From Rhodamnia argentea (taxonomy: Eukaryota > Streptophyta > Magnoliopsida > Myrtales > Myrtaceae), in NCBI RefSeq assembly GCF_020921035.1, contig NC_063150.1:1612001-1676000 (forward strand): a stretch of 64,000 nt of DNA, read 5' to 3'. This document shows, piece by piece, positions 11,325 through 21,072 of the stretch. The position numbers and the translations under genes are program-made. How positions within the stretch are numbered: position 1 is the first letter of the stretch; the number at the start of each line of letters is the position of its first letter. The notes below the pieces were generated by a model, which saw nothing but the letters and a program-made list of their open reading frames with translations, was not told the DNA's origin and did no database searches.

Positions 11325-12030
11325 TGTTAAAAAATATCTCGAATTTGAGCTCAAAGCAAAAATCTAAATATTTCAAATTGGATAGTTCATATTTTGCTTG
11401 ATATCTACTTTGGTACTCTAGATTGTCAACCAAAGAAAGATAATATTAAACTTGAACTTTTGATATACACGAAAATCATATTCCCGATTTGGAGTCCGCA
11501 AGAAAATAGCAGAATAGAAAACTTCAACATATTTTGGTCAACTTTGGCTTAGTTGACCACTATGGGATCACCTTCTTTGATTCACGCAGTGGGCATATTT
11601 ATATTCTCAAGGTTTTTGTGCCGTTGGACATGAAGAAAAAAAAAAAATTCTTGAAGCGCCGTTTTCTTCACGAGTGCTTGGCGGTAGATATTCTCGTGAA
11701 ATTACATCAAGTATTCAAGTGTCGAAACCGATTAAATCTTATAGTAAGACTTGTGTTTAATTCCTTAGTAAGATTGAGAGATTATTTAGTGAGGAATTTT
11801 GGGGCTAAACACTTGGTAAGTTGTTTGATGTAATTGAGGCTGGAAAACATAGACAGTGTTTGAGTGATTCGAGTGTCAATTGTAATCTCCATGTATCACT
11901 TGATTTATAGTGAAATTCGCTTCTACTCTCCCCATGGACATTGGTCTCTACAATCGAACCACAATCCGGTGTCCTATTTATTTTCTTATTCTGTCTATTT
12001 TATTGTTCGATCGTTTGCTTCCTCACAACA
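11325..12030 (+). repeat. 3' LTR of the copia element
   Basis: It starts TGTTAAAAAATATC directly after the purine-rich AAGTGGAGAT and ends CTCACAACA, giving TG..CA termini. It aligns with 7464-8179. Confidence 0.8.
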
Positions 12031-12909
12031 ATAATCAAGGATATGAAAGTGGTAACTCATGACAAGCTAGTAAATTTTATAAAAAAAACAATAAAAGTTT
12101 GTAAGGAATTTGAATTATATTTAATAATTCAAAGTTAGGTAATAATTTAAATGGAGAAAAGTTGGTAAATCACAAAAAAAAAAAAAGTTGATCATTTCAT
12201 AAATTAGTTGGTAAGTTTAAGCCATTAATGTTAAACATGAATGAAAGTCAACGATAGGAGAAGCTTCTTTTGCTAAGAGATAAGAGAAGTTAACATTTTA
12301 AAACACATTGGTAACTATCTCAAATACAAGTTTATAATCCAAAATTAGTTGGTAACTTAATTCAGAAAATATGATAATCACTCTAATTAGGCGTTGGTAA
12401 TTACAAAAAACAATTAGTAAATCCAAAAGCTTCGTAATAAGGGCCAAAGAGCGTATAACTCAATAGAAAATTCAATACATTGATAAATGTCATTAATAAG
12501 CAACTTAAACGAGAGTTGGTAATCGAACCCCAATTGGTACTTTAGTTAGAAAAAATGTTACAAAACACTGAGATAAAAGTTAGTATTATATATATTCATT
12601 GACAAATTTAAGTCGTTGGTAAAATATGTGAATAAAAGTTTGTCAGTGGCAAGATAACTAACTTATATGACAGTTGATAATTCAAAACTAAATGGTAATT
12701 TAATAATAAAGAGTCATAAATCACTCAGATAAAAATTGGCAATTAAATATGAGAGTTGGTAACGAAGGTGAATAAAAGTTTGTGAATGATAAGATAAGTG
12801 TTCTGTTGTCATTAATAAGAGAAGCTGATAAAGTAAACGAACCAAGTGATGCCAGTAGGTAATCAAATAGGAGATCATAATGCAAAACTTGTTAGTAACT
12901 TAATTGCAT
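12031..12909. repeat. Foldback array A, A-rich arm after the copia insertion
   Basis: Recurring 'gttggtaa', 'ataaaagtttgt' and 'agataagagaagtt' words mark degenerate tandem units. Landmarks such as 'aacttaattcagaaaa...ataatcactct' recur at intervals of about 200-330 bases (near 12350, 12690, 12895). It continues the A-rich arm at 6840-7463 and is itself interrupted at 12919. No gene. Confidence 0.55.
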
Positions 12910-12918
12910 AAAAGTTTG

Positions 12919-13600
12919 GGGGGAAGGGGGGTGGAATTATCCAATTTAGTCCTAAACCTTTTAAGTTTTGCCGATTTAGTTCTAAACCTTTTCACGTCTT
13001 GCCGATTTAGTCCCGGTGATAGGAAATCACTAATGTGAAAGTCGGCCGCTTTGCGAGGCACCGTTGGTGCCGACGTGGATACATTTTCATGATTTTTAAA
13101 TATTTTCATAAAAAAAATTCAAATTTTTTCTTCTTTTTCATCTGCTGGGTTCCTTGGCCAATGGCCCCTCCGATTTAGACCCGGTAGGGGATGCTGGCCC
13201 CCGGACGAGGGTCGATAGGGGCTAGCGACCCTCACCAAACCTTGGGCATTAACCAGAGCTGGCCACGGCGAGGGCCGTGATGCCCTCTCCGTGGCCCTTG
13301 AGGGCGAGGATCGCGACCCCTCGCCCGGAGGCCGGCGGCCCCTCCGGTAGGGCATCGAGCATGGCAGCTAGAACATGAAAAAGAATCAATAAAATAAAAG
13401 AAATTTTGAATTTTTTTTCATAAAAATATTTTAAAAATCATTAAAAATTATCCATTTCAGCATCGGCGATGCCAAGTAGGATGCCTGGCGTTCACGTCAA
13501 GGATTTCCGGTCAATAGGCTTGAATCAGCAAGAGGTGAAAATATTTAGGATTGAATTGGCAAAAGTGTGAAAGGTTTAGAGCTTTTTTGACAATTTTCTC
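12919..13600. mobile_element. Mutator-like non-autonomous element with G/C-rich core
   Basis: Left subterminal words 'tttagtcctaaacctttt' repeat in tandem and appear inverted at the right end ('aggattgaattggcaaaagtgtgaaaggtttagagc'). The element is flanked by aaaagtttg (12910-12918) and aaaagttga (13601-13609), 7 of 9 identical, which fits the 9-bp duplication of Mutator-like elements. The core 13140-13360 is G/C-rich (gagggc/gccctc words) and yields only artefactual ORFs. It sits in foldback array A. Confidence 0.6.
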
Positions 13601-13770
13601 AAAAGTTGATAATTGCGCTAATTAAATTCTAAAAGAAAGTTGGTACAAGCAGGTGAGTCAGATAAAAAAAAGTTGGTAACTCAATAAAAAATTAAGAAGT
13701 TTTAACAAATCAAATAAATGTTTGTAAGTAACTCAAACGAGACTTTTTGAATTAAAACTAGTTATTGACC
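13601..13770. repeat. Foldback array A, final A-rich piece
   Basis: 'gttggtaactcaataaaaaa' and 'caaataaatgtttgtaagtaactcaaacgag' continue the array after the nested element. The array fades out near 13770; the true right terminus is not obvious. Confidence 0.45.
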
Positions 13771-13799
13771 TGGCGAGAGGAAAACTCTCGCAAAGTAAT

Positions 13800-14078
13800 T
13801 TAAAGCTTTAAGTTGTTTAATGACAGCTGTACGCTAAGATAAAAGTATCAAGTTGGTGAGTGAAAAAACAGTGATAAAAGAATTATACTACGACAAAAGC
13901 CAGTCAACTAACATGAAAGCTTTAAGTTGTTAACAAAAATGTAACAAAAGCCTTTGCCGAAGTCGTTCACGAAAAATAGGTAAAAAATCAGCAATGGTAA
14001 AATGTAGAGACATGTCTTTCGATATAACTGCTTATGGTCATATTATTTGCACTTCCCTTGCTAGTTCTTGAAGGGGCT
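13800..14078 (+). promoter_or_regulatory. Duplicated UGT promoter upstream of the pseudogene
   Basis: Blocks here match the upstream regions of the intact UGT: 'cctttgccgaagtcgt' with 2915-2930, and 'gacatgtctttcgatataac' with 3455-3472. This shows that the pseudogene arose from a segmental duplication including the promoter. The match stops near 14072, where an unrelated ~200-base segment (14080-14280) replaces the start codon region. Confidence 0.55.
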
Positions 14079-14280
14079 TTGGTAGCATAATAATCATTGA
14101 GTGAATGTGAGAGTAATGGCATATTATTGGCGATAATTTTTTAAGAAGTGAACGTCACAATAATTTTTAATTATTTATTAATATTCTGTGGCCTAGAATC
14201 GACTGTTAATTTCATAGTGAATTAAAGATAGTCACATAGTCATTTCTCTTCGTGAAATAATGATTCGTCCCCAGTTTATC

Positions 14281-15660
14281 CTTGTATTGCTTCGCACGCG
14301 TCCGCAATCATGTCACTTTCTTCACCACCGCATGATTGATCCGGTTTGCCTTGAAGGTGCGACCTTCGCCGCGTTCTTCGATGGCTATGACAACGGCCAT
14401 AACCAAGGGATGACAATGATCGCTCCATGGCCGAGATGAAGTGGTGGGGGGGTCGGAAGCTCGTAGAGGCCTCATTGATACTGGACGGGGCCTCAGGTTT
14501 GCATGCGCACTCCACATGATGATCCGTTGGGCCGACGACATTGTTTTTTCTTGATAAGGTAAGTATATATTGAACTTTTCAAAGCGCTAATTACAAGGGG
14601 AAGCCGAACACACAAACGGGCCGACGACATTGTTCGTTTCCTTCAAATCCAATCGGTTCTTGTTTGGGTTCCAACCTGCTACTGTGTTCGGCGTATATCA
14701 CTATTACTTGAAGGGCTACGAAGATTTATTAAGAAAGTTACAAGCCAAAGCTATGATACGACATTCCTAATACGATTGCCCGGCCTACCACAACCAACCG
14801 CGACATCCCCTCCTTTCTCAACATCGAAAGCAAGTATGCTTTTGTCCTCCCACGTATGCAAAGCCAGTTCGAGAAGCTGAAAGAGGGGTACAATCCAAAA
14901 GTAGTACTCGTGAACATCTTCGATGCTCTCGAACTCGAGGTATTAAGAGCGATCGGTCGACTGAATTTGGTTGGAATCGGGTCCGTTGTACCATTCCACC
15001 CGCTAGACATGAAGATTCATAATTGTCTGATAAATCTTCCAAAGACGACATCACGGGGCTCTGAGGATTATGGTCGAATTCAAAGGAGGAAGCATTGGTA
15101 ATTTACGTACCCTTTGGAAGCATAGTGAGGTTATCGAAGGGGCAAACTTGAGAAATGGCGTGCAGATTGCTAGAGACCGACCGGCCATTCTTGTTGGCAT
15201 TATTAGAGCGAGTGATCGAGACGACAATGAACTCACTTACAAAGAGGAATTAGACAATAGAGGAGTGATCGTCCCATGGTGCTCTCAAAATTGATGTCAT
15301 GTTGCATCCTTCAACGGGATGTTTCTTCACTCACTGCTGGTGCAACTCGACGCTCAAGAGTTTGGCATGCGGCGTTCCAATGTTGGCATTTCCTCAATTT
15401 GGCAACCAGATGATGAACGGGAAGCTTATCATGGACGTGTGGAAGGCCGAGGCTCGAGCGTCCGAGATCAGTGAAGAAGGCATTAGCGTTGAGGGAGGTG
15501 AAATGAAAAAGTGCTTGGAAATGGTCATGGGAGGTGGGGAGAGAGGTGATGGAATTAGAAGGAATGCAAGGAAGTGGAAGGATTTGGCCATGAAGGCTTG
15601 CAAGGAAGGTGGATCTTGAGACAAGAGTGTTAAGGCGTTTGTTCTAGCAATCGCTAAAAA
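14281..15660 (+). pseudogene. UGT75-like glycosyltransferase pseudogene
   Basis: Full-length homology to the gene at 3525 starts at about its 25th codon (TTGCTTCGCACGCGTC) and runs to the C-terminus. The first ~75 coding bases, including the ATG and the His motif, are replaced by 14080-14280. Other lesions are a 73-base insertion at 14546-14618, several frameshifts (around 14400, 14680, 15050, 15150), a one-base insertion before the PSPG box that creates a TGA at 15293-15295, corruption of HCGWNS to HCWCNS, and a TGA at 15617-15619 near the end. The C-terminal block (about 15480-15615) is still clear. It cannot make an enzyme. Confidence 0.9.
14546..14618 (-). mobile_element. Small retroposon-like insertion with long target duplication
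   Basis: The word gggccgacgacattgtt occurs just before (14529-14545) and again just after (14619-14635). Between them is a segment starting with a T-run (ttttcttgataaggtaag). A single copy of that word is expected from the intact paralogue (gggctgaccacgtcgctcg). A T-run at one end and a 17-base duplication suggest target-primed reverse transcription of a severely truncated LINE or SINE on the - strand. Confidence 0.55.
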
Positions 15661-16190
15661 TGTTACATGCTAGCTAGAATTCGTGGTACAATGTTATATG
15701 CTAGCTAGAATTCAAATGTAGCTAGACACCATATTGGCATCGTACTTTAAATGTGCATTAATCCTTAAAAGTTGTCCTGAGTTTTTTTTTTTTTTTTTTG
15801 TTGAAAAAAATGTCATTCATATCGGAATAATAAACTTTTATTTCGTACACTAGAAGTCGTCCTGAGTTGAGTTGTAACGGAGTTGATGTATGAATTAGAC
15901 TTTTATTTCGCCCACTAGAAGTGGAAAAGAAAGTATCTCAAAAGAAAATAATTTATTTTTTGGTCAAATAAGAAGAAAAATGATTCTGTCATTGACTTGA
16001 CTTGAGGAAGGGAAACGCAAGATGCAATCAAACGCTTCTGTCAGATTTTTCTTTCGTTCGGAAATCACTTGTGTCGGATTGGAAAGGGAGAGTTACGAGG
16101 AAACGTCATGGATCACGTACGATAGCTATTTTTCTTTCGTACAAAAACAAATCTACATTTTTTGGTCCTCACCAATAAATTTCACTTAAA
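15661..16190. other. 3' flank of the UGT pseudogene with a T-tract insertion
   Basis: The words 'tttaaatgtgcat', 'gttgatgtatg' and 'cttttatttcg' are shared with the 3' flanks of the intact UGTs. At 15785-15800 an 18-T run is bracketed by near-repeats of gtcctgagtt (about 15773 and 15853), and the 'acttttatttcg...actagaag' block appears twice (15834, 15900), so a small insertion with local duplication occurred. 'atgctagctagaattc' is also repeated twice (15667, 15699). Confidence 0.4.
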
Positions 16191-16894
16191 GGGTGCTACT
16201 GATCGAATTAGAAATTATAACTTGCCGACACTTTTATGAAATTATCTACTATTTTATAATTTGCAAGAAGAATTAGAAATTATCTACCAACTCTCATTTG
16301 AGTTATTCACCAATTTTATATTTTTTCTTAATTATCGACTTTTCTTATTTTAACCAATTTTTAATTTTCCTTTTCTCAATTAAATGAGATTATTAATTTT
16401 AATTTAAATGATTGATCAACTTTTCTCCATTAAAATTGTCTACAATCTCTGATTTGAGTTGGTGACCAACGTTTATTTAAATTTCTTTTTCTTTCTACCA
16501 ATTTTTGTATTGGGTTATGCTAAGTCACCATCTAAAGGTTGGTAATTTTCATATAATAATGAGTAAATTTAAGGTGTGGAAACAAAAGTAACTAAAAGTT
16601 AGTAAATAATAAAAGAATTCTTTTGTTTGTTAGAGATAAGAAAAGTATATAATCTAAAAAAGACAAACAAACATTAGTAACTAACTCATTTAATTCGACC
16701 GAAAAAAAATCATATAACAATTAGTAATGCTTATTCAAGTAAAATTGTACTTGTAAAAGTGGGTTGGTAAATAACGTAACTAAAAGTGAAAGAGTAATAT
16801 CAAATTAATTAATTTAATCAAATAAACGTTGGTAAGTGATTTAGTTGAGAGTTCGTAGTCCAAGTTAGTTGGTAATTTAATCGGAAAAAAAGTT
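16191..16894. repeat. Foldback array B, left T-rich arm and first A-rich part
   Basis: The left end (acacttttatgaaattatctactattttataattt at about 16227) is homologous to that of array A. To about 16510 the strand is T-rich with 'taccaactctcatttgagtt'; from about 16540 it is A-rich with 'gttggtaa' and 'agataagaaaagt'. Inverted-repeat organisation as in array A. Confidence 0.6.
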
Positions 16895-17780
16895 GAAAAA
16901 TTTCAAATAAGGGGTTGAAGTGCCCTAATTGTTTTAAAGAAGGGGCCTGATCAAGGTCATTTTTGTCATTTATATTTTTTTAAAGTTTTTTTTCCTCTTC
17001 TTTTTTTTTTTTCATTTTTTCCATTTCTTTTTTCTTTCTTTTTTCCTTTAATTTTCCCCTTTTCGTTGCCGGTGGCCAGCGAGGGAGCCCTCACCTCGCC
17101 CAGGCAAGAGTGGCGAGGGCAGTCCTCTGCTCGCCCAAGCGAGGGCTACCCTCGACACCTATCTGAAAAAAGGCGAAACCAATAATCTATCAGCCTCAAA
17201 GGAAGAAAAATCTCCTCAAAGGGACAGTTCTTTTTATTCCGACTTCTCGTGGGTGCTCTCTATTTTGCCTGGGGAAAGAGACGGAGAAGAAATCAAGGAA
17301 ACATGGCGGTGGAGAAGGACGATCTGGGCTTGTCTTTGGGCTTAACCTACCCTAAGAGGAATTGGGCTTCATAACGCAGTCTCTCTCTCCTTTCGGTTTC
17401 AACCTCCACATGCCATGTCAACCCCACCGTGAGACCTTTGCTTCAACTCGCTCGGGCGAGACCGGCGAGGCAGCCCTCGCCCTGCCCAAGCGAGGTTGGC
17501 CTCGTTCAGCTCTCACCGGTGGCCGGCAATTGCCTAGGATCGACCCCTAACAAGAAGGAAGGATAAAAAAAAGAAAAAAAGAAAAGAAAAAAAAGAAGAT
17601 AATAAAAAGAAAAATAAAAAGGGAAAAAATATATAAAAAAAGACAAATGAAGAAAATGCATTGGTTGGGCTCTTCTTTGAAATAATGAGAGAACTTTAGG
17701 CCCTTATTTGAAACAAAACTCACTTTTTGCCATTATTTGAGAAAATGAGGGCACTTCAAGAGTTTATTTGAAATTTTTCC
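16895..17780. mobile_element. Mutator-like non-autonomous element nested in foldback array B
   Basis: Terminal inverted repeats: left GAAAAATTTCAAATAAGGGG, right complement GGAAAAATTTCAAATAAACT, both followed by TTGAAGTGCCCT. Flanks are aaaaaagtt (16886-16894) and aaaacagtt (17781-17789), a 9-bp duplication with one mismatch, typical of Mutator-like elements. Internally there are pyrimidine tracts, a G/C-rich core at 17070-17540 (gcgagg/cctcgc words) and an A/G tract. The 62-codon ORF at 17362-17550 lies in this core and shows no family features. Confidence 0.7.
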
Positions 17781-18300
17781 AAAACAGTTTGTAAGCCACA
17801 CAAAAAAGGTTAATAATTTTATATAATAATCGGTAAAATCAAGACATAGCTAAGAAAGATGTATAAATGTTGTTAAAACATAACTGAAGGTGCTTTTTGT
17901 TGGAGATAAGAGAAGTTGGTAATTTAAAAGTACAAAAACTAGATAAATGTTAGTAACTAAGAAATAAGAGTTGGTAACTTTACTAGAAAAATGTTAAGCT
18001 CTAAAAAGTGTTCGCAAATAATAAAAGATTGCTAAGTAAGAAAAATAAAAGTGGTAAATCAATTCATAAGTTTGTAAATTGAAGAAGAAACAAATAAAAG
18101 TTGGGACGCCCCTTCAAAGGAAAGATTTTAATCCAAAACTTGGTGGTAAAATCAAAGAAAAATTAAGAAGTTATACAAACAAGTAAATATATATAAACAA
18201 TAAACATAAAACAACTAATATGGGTAATTAATTCACATAGAAGTTGATAACACAAAATTAGCTAGTACCTTAATCGGGAAAAGTCGATAATCACTCTGAT
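17781..18300. repeat. Foldback array B, A-rich arm continued
   Basis: Same words as at 12031-12900: 'gagataagagaagttggtaa', 'taccttaatcgggaaaa' and 'gataatcactctgat'. Interrupted by the insertion at 18301. Confidence 0.5.
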
Positions 18301-18935
18301 TTTTTTAATCAAAAGAAAGATTACATTCACTAATTAAACTATTACTCTAGAGGTACATAGACGGCTTAGCCTAGCAAATCCCAAAAAATTATAGAGCAAC
18401 GCAAATACCAGAAAATAAATAACAATGAATAGTATGCTGCTATAAGTACACTATCATTTCTCAAGAACATATTTGCCACCATGAACGATGGGCATCCTAT
18501 TACCGGATCTAATTATGAGCATACGCCGAGATCTCACACTCCATTTGTAACGGCTTACGGTACGCATCTAGATTCAATTTTCTCATCACTATCACCATGC
18601 AAATATACCAACATCAATATGTTGAAAGAACACATATCAAATGCCTATAAAAAACTCATATATTTATATCTATATCTAGCTCGGGAGAATAAAACCTCTG
18701 GATCTTCACCTAAATCTATATTGAGAAATTAGAGCGACTTAACCTGGGAGAGGTTGTGGAGCCATGTCACGAACATCCTCCTCGGTAGCTATCAACTGTA
18801 CAAATGGCTGAACTGGTCTCCAGTTCATCCTAGATCGAGCTCTCAACTTTAGAAATTGAAATGAGAGCCTACGGGAGAGCTTTAAAAGAGGGAAGGGTTT
18901 TTGGGAGATGATGGGGTTTGTCGATATAAATTAGG
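18301..18935 (-). mobile_element. Insertion of unknown origin with A-tail on the - strand
   Basis: The foldback unit reads '...aatcactctaattaggcgttggtaa' elsewhere (12375-12400). Here it is split into 'aatcactctgat' and 'ctctaattggggttggtaa' by 635 bases, leaving ctctgat (18294-18300) and ctctaat (18936-18942) as a likely 7-base target duplication. Read on the - strand, the insert ends in GATTAAAAAAA, like a retroposed sequence. Near its start it has a short ATG frame (about 18820-18755, beginning MNWRPVQPFVQLIATEED) that ends close to a splice-donor-like CAG|GTTAAG. I do not recognise it. It could be a captured gene fragment or a LINE end. Confidence 0.45.
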
Positions 18936-19545
18936 CTCTAATTGGGGTTGGTAATTTTTAAAAAGAGTTGGTAAATTAAAAAAGTTTGTACGTAAAGTAA
19001 ATAAAAGTGATAACTCAATAAAAAGCTAGCAAATAAGAAAAAACAAACATTTATAATGCAAAAAAAAAAAAATTAAATGAGGGTCGGTAACACGAAACTT
19101 ATTAGTAATATAATCAGAGAAAAGTCATAAGACACTCAAATAAAAGCTGATAATTTAATACAGCAATTGGTAAACTTAAGGCATTGGTGAGATAGTTAAA
19201 CAAAAGTTTGTAAATAATAAGAAAAGTATTTTTTTGTATAAAAAAAAGAAAAAACTGATAATTTAGGAAAATAGTAAATAAATGTTTGTAGATAACTCAA
19301 ATAAGAAGTTGGTAACCCAAAATATATTGGTAACTCAACCGGATAAAACTTAGTAATCACTCCTATTACGAATGCTAGTTCGTAACCTAATAAAAGTTGG
19401 TAACTCAATTAAAAAAATTTTAAAAAAATTGGTAAGCGATTCAATGAGACTTGGTAAACCAAAATTAGTTCATGACCTAATGAAAGAAATATTGTGACAA
19501 ATCACAAATAAAGTTTGGCGAATTCATAAGATGTGATAAATTTCG
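18936..19545. repeat. Foldback array B, terminal A-rich arm
   Basis: Repeated 'gttggtaa', 'caaataagaagttggtaac' and 'aatcactcctattacgaatg'. The right end near 19520-19545 (aattcataagatgtgataaat) is a loose inverted copy of the left end near 16222-16240. Confidence 0.5.
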
Positions 19546-19682
19546 ACCCGTTTGTAAGAGAGACGAATAGTAGAATTGTCTTTATTGTAATATTAACGAG
19601 GAAACTAACCAGGATCTTACAAATAAGATAATATTCAGATAATAATCTGGACAAGCAAAAGCCCCAAATCATAGTCCAGAAA

Positions 19683-19835
19683 TTCAATCCTATGCTTTGA
19701 TACCAATTTTGGATGGTCTTGGGCCTCTTTCATTCCAAAAGCTAGTTTAAAGGTTGAGGCTTTCCTTCACACTTATAAACCGACTCCCAGCTTCTTCCAC
19801 AACCGATGTGGGACACCCCCAATAGTCTTGTATCA
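19683..19835 (-). mobile_element. TRIM-like LTR with adjacent primer-binding site
   Basis: On the - strand, a ~127-base LTR-like unit begins TGATACAAGACTATTGGGGG (19835), contains the block CCCACATCGGTTGTGG...GGTTTATAAGTG found in short LTRs of plant TRIM elements, and ends CCAAGACCATCCAAAA. It is followed immediately by TTGGTATCAAAGC, an initiator-tRNA-Met primer-binding site (19696-19708). No second LTR was recognised in the window. Confidence 0.6.
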
Positions 19836-20489
19836 TATAAATGAAGGATAGGAAGTATGCTGCAGAAAGTCCTCTAAAATATTGTTTCCATTACTTAACT
19901 CCTCAAAGCAAATACGTTTCTCGCGTGAACTTGCTTCAGATATTCGGAAAAAAAAACGAAAAAGAAACCTGCTCTAAATCAAGGCGCCTGAACAAGTTGA
20001 AAAATCTAGATGTAAATGGTATATGGCTTATAAAGTCTCTAATAAACCATATTCACGTCCAGTCCCAAAATAAAATAAAAAATGAAAAGAAAGTGTACGC
20101 TAATCGATATAGCGTTTATCCTATCTTATATGTATTTACTTCCCAAAACTTGGGTTCTACAATCTCCCATATCATTATCAATGACTTTTCCAAGTTGATG
20201 AAACAGAAAACAAATGGCTCTTTTTTCTGCCTGTTCTTCTCAAAGTTCTGCCTCAGAAAACCCAACGTTATCGACTACGGTACAGTCTCCAAAGCATGCC
20301 AAATCAATACAACTTTAATGGTTTAAACGTGCATATGCGTAGTTCTTCATCATTTGTGCAAAACTTTTTCGAATCCCAATCATCATATATAAGGAACGCA
20401 AGCAACTTTCCTTTCCAATTAAAGTTCCATCAATCTAGCTCAAAATTGAAAAGAGCAGCCAAACTACTGTATGCTAGGCTCCTCTCAGC
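19836..20489. other. A/T-rich stretch without a supported gene
   Basis: A 161-codon ATG frame at 19841-20326 and a 106-codon frame at 20296-20616 are open, but composition is lysine/asparagine-rich and codon use random-like, with no domain or motif. The second frame runs into the UGT remnant in the wrong phase. Confidence 0.4.
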
Positions 20490-21044
20490 TTTCACTTGTA
20501 GCTTTTCCGAGCTATGGCCACATAAATCCGGCCCTCAAATTCGCTTAAGGGTCATCTCAGCAACCATGCGCATGTCTTCTTCGCCGTGCCGTGTCAGCTT
20601 GCCTCGGTATGATTAAGCCCGGCGAGCCTCCCGAAGGTTTATTCTTCGCTACTTCCTTCGCGGCTCCGAAATGGGCTCAATCCGGCCGGCAACGTGGAAT
20701 GCTACAAGGTCGAGATATAGCGAGGTTCGGGAACCCTGATAGACCTCATCAATGCCAGTCGCGAGGAAGGCTGCGAGTTCACGTGCGACAAGCGTCGTCT
20801 ATGTGACGGTTGGCCCATTCTCTTTACATTCCCTCGACCATTCTTCGGACTCAACCTGCCGCTGTTGTTGATGTACATACATAAGTATTACTCATTGGCT
20901 AACGTAATGTTACTGAAAAACCTCAGCAATGAACCATCAACAATTCTTTTGCGTGATTGGCTCGCTAATCCCTTCGATGAGCTACGACCATCAAAGAAGA
21001 GAAAAACCTAAAAGTGCTTGTGAACCCATTCGATAAACCGAACC
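20490..21044 (+). pseudogene. UGT75-like glycosyltransferase remnant (N-terminal half)
   Basis: The frame at 20501 reads AFPSYGHINPALKFA followed by a stop, the canonical N-terminal motif of UGT75 enzymes with the catalytic His present. Downstream, in shifted frames, are recognisable remains of the QPA...YYYYFNGY region (about 20845-20895) and of RVLVNTFDALE (about 21012-21042, here KVLVNPFDKPN). Homology ends abruptly at 21044, where a TGTCACACCC sequence begins. Only the N-terminal half remains and it is full of stops. Confidence 0.8.
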
Positions 21045-21072
21045 TGTCACACCCTGCTTCCGACAAAAACAG

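Larger units (their letters stand above)
7464..12030 (+). mobile_element. Ty1-copia LTR retrotransposon, decayed and internally deleted
   Basis: Two LTRs of ~710 bases (7464-8179 and 11325-12030) share long blocks such as 'tatctactttggt', 'gaaaatcatattcccga' and 'gtgggcatatttatattctcaagg', each starting TGTTAAAA. A primer-binding site complementary to initiator tRNA-Met (TTGGTATCGGAGC) follows the left LTR, and a purine-rich tract precedes the right one. The internal region contains gag and integrase pieces with many stops, but reverse transcriptase and RNase H are absent: the sequence runs from the integrase C-terminal domain almost directly to the tail before the right LTR. The LTRs have diverged noticeably, so the insertion is old. 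No perfect target duplication is seen (gtaag versus ataat). Confidence 0.85.

Noticed and set aside
7464-12030. Perfect target duplication for the first copia element
   Set aside because: gtaag and ataat differ in two of five bases, and the host is repetitive, so no duplication can be claimed.
17362-17550. 62-codon frame as a small gene
   Set aside because: It is in the G/C-rich core of a Mutator-like element and shows no conserved motif.
19841-20326. 161-codon open frame as a possible new gene
   Set aside because: Lysine/asparagine-rich, no domain, no signal peptide, flanked by a TRIM-like LTR and a UGT remnant. A frame this long is plausible by chance in this A/T-rich sequence.
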